Shown here: piece after piece, positions 25,001 to 31,898 of the stretch
How positions within the stretch are numbered: the stretch's first letter is position 1
Layout of the letters: the number at the start of each line of letters is the position of its first letter
Made by a program: the position numbers and the translations under genes
The notes under the pieces: model-generated
What the model was told of the DNA's origin: nothing
Database searches by the model: none
Seen by the model: the letters and a program-made list of their open reading frames with translations, nothing else
Origin: Mercenaria mercenaria
Lineage: Eukaryota; Mollusca; Bivalvia; Venerida; Veneridae
Length of the DNA: 64,000 nucleotides
Assembly (NCBI RefSeq): GCF_021730395.1
Contig: NC_069367.1
Span: 67,193,501 to 67,257,500, forward strand
Reading direction: 5' to 3'

Positions 25001-28000
25001 TTCAAAATGACTTGAGCTTCTCAGTTCAAACCTATAATAAAAGGTGTGATAGTCTTCTTGTTATGATCAATAGCCAGTAATTACCAGCAGTTAGCATGTC
25101 ACCTTGTGTCAATTTTGTTGTTCACAGTTTGATCTCGGTTAAAGATAATACTTGATCTTTAATTAGTATCATAATTTTTGTGATTTATTAATATTTCTTT
25201 CATCAAAATACTTATAAATTTATATGAAATTAATTTTGTTTGAAAGAAAAATAAAGCATTCGATCTTTTAATGAACGTAACAGCAATCTTAGTTTTAGCG
25301 GTGACAGTTAGCGCGGAGAGTAGTTTCCCTTTACCAAAATGGCGCACATCAAAACAAAACTTGTTTTGAAGTTTGAAAATCGTCTGTACCTGTGTATAAT
25401 GTGCACCCACGATTCGGGGATGGTTCCTGGGGTCAAAAAACTGAGCATTATACATGGGTATCTACAGTATTTTGTTCTTGTATCTCAAATTTCTTGCAGG
25501 CTGATAGAGTTCTAGCAAGTCTTTAACATAGATCGTTGATTGGTCATGCAATGCTTTGTATGTGTGAACTAGAATCTTAAAGTCCACTCTGTGAGTAACT
25601 GGTATCCAATGCAGTTTTTTTAAGACTAGCATATTCTGCTTCGCTGTACAAAATGGCCGCCAGAGCTAAAAATAGAAAAATCTTGTACGGCTTTCACAGG
25701 TCAAACTGCTGGCTGGACTTTAACAAAACTTCATAGGAGTGATCAGTACCAAGCCTAGTTGTGCATATCGCCAACATGTTCCGCTTTGCTGCACAAAATG
25801 GCAGCCAGAGTTAAAAATAGAAAAATCTTGTCTGTCTTTCACAGGTCCAACTGCTGGCTGGATTTCAGTGATACATCACAGGAATGATCAATACCAAGCC
25901 TAGTTGTGCATATCGCTGGCATGTTCCGCTTCACAGCACAAAATGACTGCCAGAGCTAAAAATAGAAAAATCGTGTCCGGCTTTAACAGGTCAAACTGCT
26001 GGCCGGATTTCGACGAAACTTTATAGGAGTGATGAGTACCAAGCCTAGTTATGCATATCGCTGATATGTTCCGCTTCGCTGCACAAAATGGCCGCCAGAG
26101 ATTAAGTGAAAAAATCTTGTCCTGCTTACACAGGTCAAACTACTGGCTGGACGAAACATCATAGGATTGATCAGTACCAAGCCTAGTTGTGCATAATGCC
26201 GGCACAGTCCACTTTACTGCACAAAATGGCTGCCAGAGGTAAAGATAGAAAAATCTTGTCCGGCTTTCACAGTTCAAATTGCTGGCTGGATTTCGAAGAA
26301 ACTTCACAGGAGTGATCAGTACTAAGCCTAGTTGTGCATATTGTTGGCTTCACTGCACAAAATGGTGACCAGAGCTAAAAATAGAAAACTTGTCCGGCTT
26401 TCACAGGTCAAACTGCTGGTCGGATTTTGAAGAAACTTCACAAGAGTGATCAGTACCAAGCCTAGTTGTGCATTCACCGACCATTCCGCTTCGCTGCACA
26501 AAATGGCTGCCAGAGCTAAAGGTATACATAGGGGGAGACATATGTTTTTGTGAATAAAACACCTTCTAGTTTTTGTCTGGTCTGAAGGGATGTTAATGAA
26601 ATTTTATAGAATAATCAAATAAAAGAGAAAGAGAAGTAACCCTTTCTTTGAATATTTATAAAATCATTTTGCTTTTTCTGTCTAGTAATTTCAGCATATT
26701 TTAAATGTAAGTCTGTATTTAGCAGTTCTTTAGGCAAAGTTTATGATGTTTTATATTTTAGCATGGATTTGAACCACCTTTAACAATGGCTGTAATTTTA
26801 TTCAGTCCCTTAATAAATCTATTAAATTTTTAGGGTACCCTGATTATCATTGGAGGCATGTATCTTAATGTGATAATGTGTGGAGCGTTATTTAGGCCAA
26901 CATCGTTCTACAGCAAACGTCATACTATAGTAGACAGTAGCAAAGAACAGGAGAAACTTTTGAATAAACAAGAAGACTGGAAGGCAAACCAGATTGTAAA
27001 ACCAGCAGAGCCTAAAGACGAAGAAGCTGCAGAATACCATTTGAAAAGTTCTGGCGAGGGTTTGTTCGAGACTGTGAGGTATCGGGCTTCTAGCACAGGA
27101 AGTGTTGTCATAGGAAGTGTAGACAGTCTGCATTCTTTAGCACTTGATACAGATAACCAGTCTAAAAATAAAATGGCTGACAATGAGGAAAACAATTCTA
27201 AAAATAAATGTATACAGTTTCTCTCAGGATTATTAGATTTCAGTGTTTTGAGAAGTTTTGTAGTTATCTTATTTATACTAGTAAGTTTTTTGTTATTTTT
27301 CGGGCATTTTAATTTTATTTTGTTTATGCCTCCCACCGCAGGAAGTAGAGGTGTTTCAAAATATGATACAGCATATCTTGTCTCAATTACTGGTATATGT
27401 GATCTCTTTGGGCGTGTCTTAGTGGGTGTGGCTGGTGATCTGCAGTTTATTGCTAGGTACAAACTTATGGGATTAGCAACTTTATTGTGTGGATTTTCTA
27501 TTTTTGGATTCAACTTAGCACAGGAGTATTGGCTGATGGCTGTGTTTGTTGGTTGCTATGGATTCCTAGGTGGTTGCTATGTGTCAATCAATGCACCAGT
27601 GTTAATAGATCTTGTTGGACTTAAGTTGATGCCAAAAGTTCTAGGACTTGTGGTGTTTATACAAGGTCTTGGAGCTGCTGTTGGACAACCAGTTTTGGGT
27701 AAGTCTCTCACATTCCATGTTCTGTATTCATCCATGCTTTAAGTCTCAAATTTAGACTTTGACTTGAAAATGCTGAATTTTAAATTCATTTTATTTTGAT
27801 CATTCAACAAATGATTACACTTTTTCATAAACTCATGCTTGAAAATAATTTCCATAAATACATAAAGGTATACAATTTCCGGGTCTAAAAATACATTTTA
27901 AAAGAAAATGCGACATACTTGTTCACTGTGAGGAATTGACATGCATCATACAGATTGATTCTGTAAATCTATATGAAAGCTGATTTCTTTGTAACCAGTA

Positions 28001-28231
28001 TTAGAAATGGATTGAAACTTCATACACTTGTTCATTGTGATGACTTACATTTCAGGTGCTATAAGGGACCATCTAGGTTCATATGAAGTAGTGAACTATA
28101 TATGTTGTTGTTCTATGGTTGCCGGGGCTGTACTGTTGTGTTTGTATCCACTTGTAAAGAAAGTCCAGGAACGTCGAGAGGCGACCCTGACAGCATATAC
28201 GAAGGAAGTTGTGCTTACAGTTGACAGCTGA
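6959..28231 (+). CDS. SLC16-family monocarboxylate transporter, six coding exons
   Basis: Joining 6959-7016, 11580-11723, 13023-13166, 22363-22526, 26834-27698 and 28056-28231 gives 1551 bases, 516 residues plus stop, the usual length for this 12-helix major-facilitator family. Every junction is GT..AG and phases agree. Visible family marks are DCGWAWV at residues 10-16 (a variant of the TM1 signature DGGWGW), AKSFG with Lys33, YFNKRRGLANG in exon 4, and DLFGR with Asp360 and Arg364 in TM8. Lys33, Asp360 and Arg364 line up with Lys38, Asp302 and Arg306 of rat MCT1, which are needed for proton-coupled transport. A hydrophilic loop of about 110 residues (roughly 195-305) lies between the two six-helix halves. 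I infer proton-linked lactate, pyruvate or related acid transport at the plasma membrane. The paralogue cannot be assigned from sequence reading alone. The start has a fair context (AACAGAAATGC). Confidence 0.93.
7017..7900 (+). repeat. Intron 1 proximal part with about 165-bp tandem repeat
   Basis: From about 7261 to 7900 four diverged units share 'aaagttttatggcaatcttctca', 'cttcacataagggttg', 'ggtaaggggcagac' and 'gtcactggggtcaaat'. No 5' hairpin or 3' terminus of the kinds seen elsewhere was found. Confidence 0.55.
7901..8672. other. Intron 1 spacer with a CRE-like palindrome
   Basis: A C-rich, pyrimidine-biased stretch (about 7920-8150) is followed by unassigned sequence. A perfect cAMP-response palindrome TGACGTCA lies at 8539-8546, with ACCGGTACGTCAC and a second ACCGGTA a little downstream. 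An open frame on the minus strand near 8117-8377 has no recognisable motif and I do not treat it as a gene. Confidence 0.3.
8673..9692 (+). mobile_element. Tandem-core element with ERE-like palindromes in each unit
   Basis: The 5' end is a T-flanked hairpin: ATG, about 20 C, then CACCTTCGAAGAAGGAGGGG. About six units of roughly 145 bp follow, marked 'cggatgataactcaagaacgcttgggcctaggatcatgaaagttgatagggaggttggtcatgacc'. Units carry AGGTCACAGTGACCC or close variants (8875, 9006, 9151, 9296, 9442), and most also carry AGGTCA direct repeats. The last unit breaks off near 9692 and no 3' terminal hairpin is evident, so the copy is probably 3'-truncated. Confidence 0.7.
9867..11208 (+). mobile_element. 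Tandem-core element, 'AATCCCC' family, complete copy
   Basis: Starts after a T-tract with the hairpin AATCCCCCGCCGTGGTGGAG..GATT, then CGTCCGTCC. About eight units of roughly 155 bp follow ('ctatatctcctaaaccccttgaaggattttcatgaaacttgggtcaaatgatcacctcatcaagacgatgtgcagaac'). It ends 'ctatccatagcagtggcagg', hairpin GTCTTTCAGAC, then TGCCTTGTT. Each unit has TCAAGGTCAAGGTCACAA, two overlapping extended half-sites. Small open frames here only reflect the unit period. Confidence 0.72.
11209..11579. other. End of intron 1
   Basis: Unique-looking AT-rich intron sequence with a TTACGTCAC motif near 11350. It ends in the acceptor TTGATAAATTTCAG before exon 2. Confidence 0.5.
11580..11723 (+). CDS. Transporter exon 2 (TM1-TM2, Lys33)
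   Basis: Completes Gly20 and continues YFIGIFCMVGIAKSFGILLV. The AKSFG motif holds Lys33, which matches the lysine that binds substrate in proton-linked members of the family. TM2 follows (VAIAALIMGVSGGVYTLA). Donor GTATGA at 11724. The exon is 144 bases, phase 1 in and phase 1 out. Confidence 0.92.
11751..12005 (+). mobile_element. Decayed tRNA-Ser/Leu-like SINE
   Basis: The head TGGGGTATCTGTGGCCGAG carries an A-box (TGGCCGAGTGGTT). The body holds 'atgttaggaagctatccg', 'gtggttcagtcttggtgacc' and 'aaagctggaaagtcatgtcatg', text typical of a SINE common in bivalve DNA as I remember it. It sits only 27 bases past the exon 2 donor, in intron 2. No target duplication was found. Confidence 0.6.
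12006..13022. other. Remainder of intron 2
   Basis: Contains a GTACTC/GAGTAC-rich patch (about 12175-12275) and one or two decayed units with GGTCAAAGGTCAAGGTCACGG (about 12305-12325). The rest is unassigned AT-rich sequence ending in the acceptor TTTGTGTTTTAG. Confidence 0.4.
13023..13166 (+). CDS. Transporter exon 3 (TM3-TM4)
   Basis: Encodes PVCVAAGQHFTQRRVVMIGG and then LIGALGLSLSGFLFSIEWVI. The Q-R-R-V-V-M-I-G-G stretch is the cytoplasmic loop and start of TM3, conserved across the family. Donor GTAAGT at 13167. The exon is 144 bases, phase 1 to phase 1, the same length and phase as exon 2. Confidence 0.92.
13167..13640 (+). repeat. 62-bp tandem repeat grown from the exon 3 splice donor
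   Basis: About seven units of 'ggtaaagtctttatggcaag..ttggagcatatgg..gagtgatacactgcttagta'. The exon end plus intron start (CACTTTATGgtaagttggagctttt..ttagtgatacactgcttagta) is plainly the parent unit. Units at 13239-13610 read ATGgcaagt where the true donor reads ATGgtaagt. Central units are near identical, so the array is young or homogenised. Confidence 0.85.
13660..13980 (+). repeat. Older decayed copies of the exon 3 end
   Basis: Three diverged copies of the last 60-70 bases of exon 3 and its donor region, for example 'gactggtttgttgcttttaaagagtgggaatctttatttttggaggactttacg' compared with the exon's 'gagtggtttcctgtttagtatagaatgggtaatcttcacttttggagcactttatg'. They show no usable reading frame and no GT donor at the matching place. 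Confidence 0.6.
14539..15855 (-). pseudogene. LINE ORF2, 3' part: RT catalytic core to C-terminus
   Basis: Starts at the RT motif SPILFAMFINELDTLL, has the catalytic box FADDIALLAD about 35 residues in, then the thumb and a C-terminal Cys/His box (CPYCEAVIEDEFHFVLICP). It runs 437 residues without a stop to its natural end SKLVSDFT. It is the direct continuation of the frame that ends at 18184. Removing the inserted element and one copy of its 14-bp target duplication puts both parts in one frame. Confidence 0.88.
15856..18182 (-). mobile_element. 5'-truncated L1/Tx1-like LINE inserted in the 2A LINE
   Basis: On the minus strand: RT from just before GVRQGCPLSSSLF (18065) with the catalytic box FADDATFIN, then the connection region (ILDYKMGGIKMINLDHFINA), WYEKGIKHLEHLFD, and a C-terminal knuckle CYFCN..HMFWEC at about 16600. 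The 3' end is a T7 run at 15855. Perfect 14-bp duplications ATGGGACTCAAGTT lie at 15842-15855 and 18183-18196. At least four frame changes show it is dead. The gag-like ORF, endonuclease and 5' half of the RT are absent. Confidence 0.88.
18184..20337 (-). pseudogene. LINE ORF2, 5' part: APE endonuclease and RT fingers
   Basis: Begins just after the ORF1 stop, LNLLTWNTEGFKSK. APE endonuclease motifs follow: IGIQETW near the start, LLLNGDFNAR near the middle (about 19850) and the terminal SCHMPISLSL. The RT then begins with KSIIIPLHKKG, NNYRGIALL, FIDIQKAFDSVDR and GLRQGCNLSP, where the nested insertion cuts it. One frameshift (about 19140-19175) and one in-frame TAG (about 18806) break it. No ATG lies near the start in this frame. 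Confidence 0.85.
20338..21237 (-). pseudogene. LINE ORF1 with N-terminal 2A peptide, coiled coil and RRM-like part
   Basis: The frame opens after a stop and reads LLVLASDVESNPGP, which fits the 2A consensus D(V/I)ExNPGP. A heptad-rich coiled coil follows (KLEYLDHNQEILQ region), then SLRIFGL and ARMVIAQFACSEDKFKLFKY, an RRM-like domain of LINE ORF1 proteins. A single TGA at 20608-20610 (probably from CGA) interrupts it, and the frame continues IRISNDLSYIQQQQLKELKR to a TAG at 20338-20340. 2A sequences are known at the start of some APE-type LINE ORF1s in sea urchin, lancelet and molluscs. Confidence 0.82.
21238..21991 (-). other. LINE 5' leader region
   Basis: Sequence upstream of the 2A motif. 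An open frame of 144 codons (21578-21144, minus) overlaps the 2A in another frame and contains Cys-rich NVCEGCDRASNIS text. It could be the natural ORF1 start shifted by one frameshift, or an accident. The 5' boundary is where the interrupted tandem-core element resumes. Confidence 0.5.
22056..22362. other. End of intron 3
   Basis: Unassigned AT-rich intron sequence, ending in the acceptor TTTATTTGATTTCAG. Confidence 0.5.
22363..22526 (+). CDS. Transporter exon 4 (TM4-TM5, family signature)
   Basis: Encodes FGNACLFGNGLVIIGQYFNK and RRGLANGLSLSGASLGQFAI. YFNKRRGLANGL is the second conserved MCT signature at the TM4-TM5 loop. TM5 follows, ending LLQFLLDTYSLK. Donor GTAGCG at 22527. Leaves phase 0, so exon 5 begins on a codon boundary. 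Confidence 0.93.
22653..22715 (+). repeat. tRNA-like SINE head fragment
   Basis: TGGGGAGCCTCTGTGGCGG followed by AGCAGTTCAG resembles the 5' part and A-box of a tRNA-Ser/Leu-type SINE. The body is not recognisable, so this is a short remnant. Confidence 0.4.
22716..23070. other. Intron 4 spacer
   Basis: AT-rich, nothing recognised. Confidence 0.4.
23071..24175 (+). mobile_element. Helitron/Helentron-like element, X-box subfamily
   Basis: The 5' end TTTTTAGCTCACCTGAGCCA and AAGGCTCAGGGTGAGC form a hairpin. The 3' end is CAGGTGAGCGATATAGG, then hairpin GGGCCATCATGGCCC and TCTTGTT. Five or six units of 150-170 bp are marked 'cagaaggcctagagcttagatatttgacatgtagcattgcctagtggacctctac' and 'atcatgaccccggggtcaaa'. 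A perfect GGTTGCCATGGCAACC lies at 23271-23286. Same subfamily as 62771. The D-type element starts two bases after its end. Confidence 0.78.
24341..25625 (-). mobile_element. LINE 3' fragment, itself carrying a MITE
   Basis: On the minus strand the RT C-terminal region reads LHWIPVTHRVDFKILVHTYK, then LLELYQPARNLRYKNK. After the MITE it reads YGDRSFSSAAPKLWNTLPAT, then IRDAKSLDAFKR. The ALHWLP, YKALHG and AAPxLWNSLP blocks are common to CR1/Rex/Jockey-type elements. Its 3' tail is (ATT)n, seen as TTATTATTATT at 24342-24366. Only the last 120 or so codons survive. Confidence 0.72.
24810..25467. mobile_element. Tc1/mariner-like MITE with TA target duplication
   Basis: Terminal inverted repeats CCGTAGATTCCCAAGTATAA and, from the right end, CTGTAGATACCCATGTATAA (17 of 20 matching, and the match extends as ATGCGC/ATGCTC). 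TA dinucleotides flank both ends (24808-24809, 25468-25469). It is 658 bp and has no transposase frame. It sits inside the LINE fragment, joining its two coding blocks cleanly when left out. Confidence 0.82.
26575..26833. other. End of intron 4
   Basis: AT-rich, ending in the acceptor AAATTTTTAG. Another AG at 26760 (TATATTTTAG) could compete, but the frame and family alignment support 26834. Confidence 0.5.
26834..27698 (+). CDS. Transporter exon 5 (TM6, central loop, TM7-TM11)
   Basis: Opens GTLIIIGGMYLNVIMCGALF, the family's TM6, then RP. A charged loop of over 100 residues follows, with Lys- and Glu-rich text and a run of Ser/Asn-Lys. TM7 begins SVLRSFVVILFILVSFLLF. TM8 carries SITGICDLFGRVLVG with Asp360 and Arg364. 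TM9-TM11 follow (YKLMGLATLLCGFSIFGF, YWLMAVFVGCYGFLGGCYV, VLGLVVFIQGLGAAVGQPVL). Donor GTAAGT at 27699, and reading on past it soon meets a stop. Confidence 0.93.
27699..28055. other. Intron 5
   Basis: The shortest intron and the only one free of recognisable repeats. Donor GGTAAGTC, acceptor ACTTACATTTCAG. Confidence 0.75.
28056..28231 (+). CDS. Transporter exon 6 (TM12 and C-terminus)
   Basis: Encodes GAIRDHLGSYEVVNYICCCS and then TM12 MVAGAVLLCLYPLVKK, with a basic cytoplasmic tail VQERREATL.. ending VVLTVDS and TGA at 28229-28231. G-A-I-R-D-H-L-G-S-Y matches the conserved GxLYDxTGSY block after TM11. Confidence 0.92.
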
Positions 28232-28470
28232 TGCATCAATTAAATTAAGGCAGGAAATGTCTGTTAGTGATTTTATATCTAAACAGCTGTGATGACTTTA
28301 CACATAGAATGTTTGAACTGGTTGTTGATTGCCTAATTGAGTTTTAATGATTTCAAACTATTTAGAAAAATCAAGAAAGTTCAGCTCATTTAAATCAGTT
28401 GAGAGTGATTGATACAGTTTAGTTTAACCATTCCTAGAGTTACTTTTTGATCCACCTTTCAATATGAAGG

Positions 28471-28729
28471 TTTTTATGCCCCCGAAGGGAGGCATATTAG
28501 TTTTCAACTGGCCGTCCGTTCGTTTGTCGCAACGTTAACTTTTTGCATGAAGGCACTTTACTCACAAACCACTGCACCCAGGACCTTCAAACTTGACATG
28601 CTGATAGTACTTATTGAGTACACGACCCCTACTGACTTTGGGGTCACCGGGTCAAAGGTCAAGGTCACCAGGTCAAAGGTCAAGGTGCTGCGAGGACATT
28701 TGTCACCATTAGTGACAGCTCTTGTTATT
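28471..28729 (+). mobile_element. Tandem-core element, 'ATGCCCCCGAAGG' family, downstream of the transporter
   Basis: Starts after T5 with hairpin ATGCCCCCGAAGGGAGGCAT (28476-28495) and ends with hairpin TGTCACCATTAGTGACA, then GCTCTTGTT. There is only one core unit, 'cttgacatgctgatagtac..gacccctactgactttggggtcaccgg', which holds a cluster of AGGTCA half-sites at 28641-28687. It starts 240 bases past the stop codon, so it may lie in the 3' UTR. Confidence 0.68.
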
Positions 28730-29446
28730 GTCTTTATTGTTTTTAGAAATAACTCCTTAAGTATATGTGTAACTACAACAATGTATTTACTTTTCTTATT
28801 AAATGGATCAATTTTATTTTGTAATCTAATATATATTTAACCATTTAATATATTTTTATTATTCAGTTATGGATTTTTAATGTAACTAGCAATGTACAAC
28901 ATATAACTTCATTTAAAACAAAACATCTGAGCTCAAGGGTGAGCTGTTGTTATCACCCATCATCATGAGTCTTCATTTAAAATGTTTGTAATTAAACATT
29001 AGAGAATCCCATTTGTTTAGTAATATTCATGAAACTTACAAGGAATTTTCTTGCCACAAAGTCTTTGATTGTGTCAAGTTATTGGAATGATTGATAACAC
29101 AAGATTTATCCTTGGAATAAGTCAAAATTGCAGTATTCCACATTGTTAACACATTGGAGGCCATATTTTTTGTGAAATCATTGAACTTAAATAGAACAAT
29201 AATGGGCTAAGTTGATTTAGTCGTAGCAAGATTATGGTGTTGAAGTATTCAATATTGCCATACAATTGTAACAAGTTACTGTAAAATGTGAAATATTTTT
29301 GAGGCATTTTCTTTTGCTGTATTTACTGAATATCTGTATTATCTATTTCCAAAAATGAATACTTGCGAAAGTACTGTTACTGTTAACAAAAGTCACAAGT
29401 TGGTCATACACAACTAATATTCTGCCTATTGAACTATAATTCATAA
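28730..29446. other. AT-rich spacer
   Basis: No gene or repeat family recognised. AGCTCAAGGGTGAGCTGTTG at 28930-28949 may be a remnant of a TAGCTCACC-type hairpin. Confidence 0.35.
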
Positions 29447-30469
29447 TTTTTAGCTCATCTGATTTTTTGAAAAAAAATGATGAGTTATTGTCATCACTTG
29501 AGCGGTTGTCGGCGTCGGCGTCGGTGTCGGCGTTGCCTGGTTAAGTTTTATGTTTAGGTCAGCTTTTTTCTAAACTATCAAAGCTATTGCTTTGAAACTT
29601 GGAATACTTGTTCACCATCATAAGCTGACCCTGTATAGCAAGAAACATAACTCCATCTTGCATTTTGCAAGATTTATGGCCCCTTTTGTACTTAGAAAAT
29701 ATCAGATTTCTTGGTTAAGTTTTATGTTTAGGTCAACTTTTCTCCTAACTATCAAAGCTATTGCTTTGAAACTTGGAATACTTGTTCACCATCATAAGCA
29801 GACCTGTACATCAAGAAACATAACTCCATCTTGCTTTTTGCAAGATTTATTGCCCCTTTTGGACTTAGAAAATCAGTTTTCTTGGTTAAGTTTTATGTTT
29901 AGGTCAGCTTTTATCCTAAACTATCAAAGCTATTGCTTTGAAACTTGCAACACTTGTTCACCATCATAAGTTGACCCTGTACAGCAAGAAACATAACTCC
30001 ATCCTGCTTTTTGCAAGATTAATGGCCCCTTTTGGACTTAGAAAATATCAGATTTCTTGGTTAAGTTTTATGTTTAGGTCAACTTTTTCTCTTAAACTAT
30101 CTAAGCTATTGCTTTGAAACTTGCAACACTTGTTCACCATCATAAGCTGACTCTGTACAGCAAGCAACATAACTCCATCCTGCTTTTTGCAATAATTATT
30201 GCCCCTTTTGGACTTAGAAAATCATTTTCTTGGTTGAGTATTATGTTTAAGTCAACTTTTCTCATAAATAATTAAAGCTATTGCTTTAAAACTTGCAACA
30301 GTTTTTCACCATCATAAGTGGACACTGTACATCAAGAAACATAACTCTATTCTGCTTTTTGCAAGAATGATGGCCCTTTTTAGACTAGAAAATCATGGGT
30401 AGGACAATATTTCTATTACACAAAAAAAATCAGATGAGCGTCAGCACCCGCAAGGCGGTGCTCTTGTTT
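29447..30469 (+). mobile_element. Helitron/Helentron-like element, TAGCTCATCTGAT variant
   Basis: The 5' end TTTTTAGCTCATCTGATTTT and the 3' end ATCAGATGAGCG hold a changed but matching subterminal inverted repeat (GCTCATCTGAT/ATCAGATGAGC). The 3' hairpin is GCACCCGCAAGGCGGTGC, then TCTTGTTT. The core is five units of about 155-160 bp: 'cttggttaagttttatgtttaggtcaac..ctatcaaagctattgctttgaaacttg..ttcaccatcataagctgacc..aagaaacataactccatc'. A (GTCGGC)n run follows the 5' hairpin. Confidence 0.78.
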
Positions 30470-30865
30470 ATAAATGAACTTTCATCCTTGTGAAGAGATC
30501 TGATTTTACATTTAGATACCTCATTTCTAGGACAATCTCTATAAATCTCACACAATATATGAATGACTACAAGTTAGATAATGGGCAAGGTGAGTTAGAT
30601 AACACTGTTGAGTTAGTGAAATAAATTTACCACCATTTTGCCTTCATTCAGAGTACTTACATGAAAACCCGAAGTACAGTCTAAACTGCACTAACAGTCG
30701 CCAACCGGTATATATACAATGACCAACTTGCGATAGTCACCTTGTAATGGCTACTCCAAGTCAGTCCCTCTGGTAACTGCTGAAAATAGTCTAACTTGTA
30801 CAAGCATTCAAGAGAGTGATATATAATCATTTTACAGTATTTGTGTGGTTATTTTACACATTAAG
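30470..30865. other. Spacer
   Basis: Unassigned AT-rich sequence, no coding signal. Confidence 0.35.
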
Positions 30866-31256
30866 AGACGTATTATGTTATACACCCGGTGTCCGTCCGT
30901 TAGCAATTTTGTGTCCACTCTGTAACTCTTGAACCCCTTGAAGGATTTTGAAGAAACTTGACACAAATGTTCACCACATCGAGATGACTTGCAGAGTGCA
31001 TGTTCTGGATGGCTCGCTTCAAGGTCAAGGTCAAACTTAGAGGTCAAAGGTCATATGACTTTGTTTCGTATCCACTCTCTAACTCTTAGACCCCTTGAAG
31101 GATTTCGAAGAAACTTGACACAAATGTTCACCACATTAAAATGACATGCGGAGCACATGTTTCGGATGGCTTGCTTCAAGGTCAGGGTCACACTTAGGGG
31201 TCATATGACTTTGTTTCATGTGTATATTGCTCTGCATTGCGGTTCTCTTGTTTTTA
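30866..31256 (+). mobile_element. Tandem-core element, 'tatacacccggtgtccg' family (copy 1)
   Basis: Two units of about 150 bp: 'gtgtccactctgtaactcttgaaccccttgaaggatttcgaagaaacttgacacaaatgttcaccacat..gcttcaaggtcaaggtca'. It ends 'gtatattgctctgcattgcggttctcttgttttt', a hairpin followed by CTCTTGTTTTT. About 30 bases of flank after it (AGATCCCTTTTTTGTTC..TTACAATAA) are shared with the copy at 40146. Confidence 0.65.
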
Positions 31257-31290
31257 TTTAGCAGATCCCTTTTTTGTTCGCTTACAATAA

Positions 31291-31898
31291 TTATGTCTCC
31301 CACCACACAGTGGTGTGGGAGAAATATTGATTTACTCCTGTCTGTTTGTCCATGTGTGTGCCAGTCTGTCACAAATCTTGTCTGCACATTGTGCAATCTT
31401 GTTGAACTTTTCTCATCCAATCTTCACCAAACTTGAACAAAATGTGTTTGACCATAAGTCCTCAGCCAAGTTTGATAACTAGCCAAATTGACCCAGGCAC
31501 TTCGGAATTATGGCCCTTGAATTAACGAAAAACGCTCAGGCCTTTGGGCATAAATGACTCATAATTATTATACTACTAATCATGTGAATAGTAGTATAGG
31601 AGTCATTTATGCCCAAAGACCTAATCATGTCAGATCATGGGCTGATCCATCGGAGGGGTCAGGGGGGTCTGGACCCCTCCTAGAATTTTCAAAGTTAATG
31701 GTGAAAACTTTTAAAGCTGCACTTTCACAGTTGAACAAACAGTATAAAATTCATATTATAACGTACTGCTGCTGCGGTCCCCTGCAGATGATTAGGCAGT
31801 TGAGGTCCTGGTGCATGGTTGACTCATATACTACTATTTAGATGATTAGGCAGTTGTGGGAGACATGCGCTTTTCTCAAAAGCATCTCTAGTTTTTTT
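31291..31898 (+). mobile_element. Tandem-core element, 'ATGTCTCCCACC' family, with internal hairpin insertion
   Basis: The 5' hairpin is TATGTCTCCCACCACACAGTG..GTGGGAGAAATA. One core unit is shared with 13990 ('caccaaacttgaacaaaatgtg..aagtttgataactagccaaattgaccca'). The 3' end is hairpin ATGCGCTTTTCTCAAAAGCAT, then CTCTAGTTTTTTT. From about 31540 to 31850 foreign sequence interrupts it, including a long palindrome (31542-31618) and a GGGGGGTCTGGACCCCTCC patch. Confidence 0.6.

Larger units (their letters stand above)
24177..26574 (+). mobile_element. Tandem-core element, 'ATGTCTCCCCC' family, holding two nested insertions
   Basis: The 5' hairpin is TATGTCTCCCCCATACATGG..GGAGACATA. Units of about 143 bp follow: 'cttgtccggctttcacaggtcaaactgctggctgga..gagtgatcagtaccaagcctagttgtgcatatcg..ttccgcttcgctgcacaaaatggccgccagagctaaaaatag'. 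The 3' end is GGGGGAGACATATG, hairpin GTTTTTGTGAATAAAAC, then ACCTTCTAGTTTTT. A LINE fragment (24341-25625) interrupts the first unit. Confidence 0.72.

Noticed and set aside
26750-26833. Earlier acceptor at 26760 for exon 5
   Set aside because: It would add codons that break the match to the family's TM6 (YSLK-GTLIIIGG), and the frame to 26834 contains a stop.
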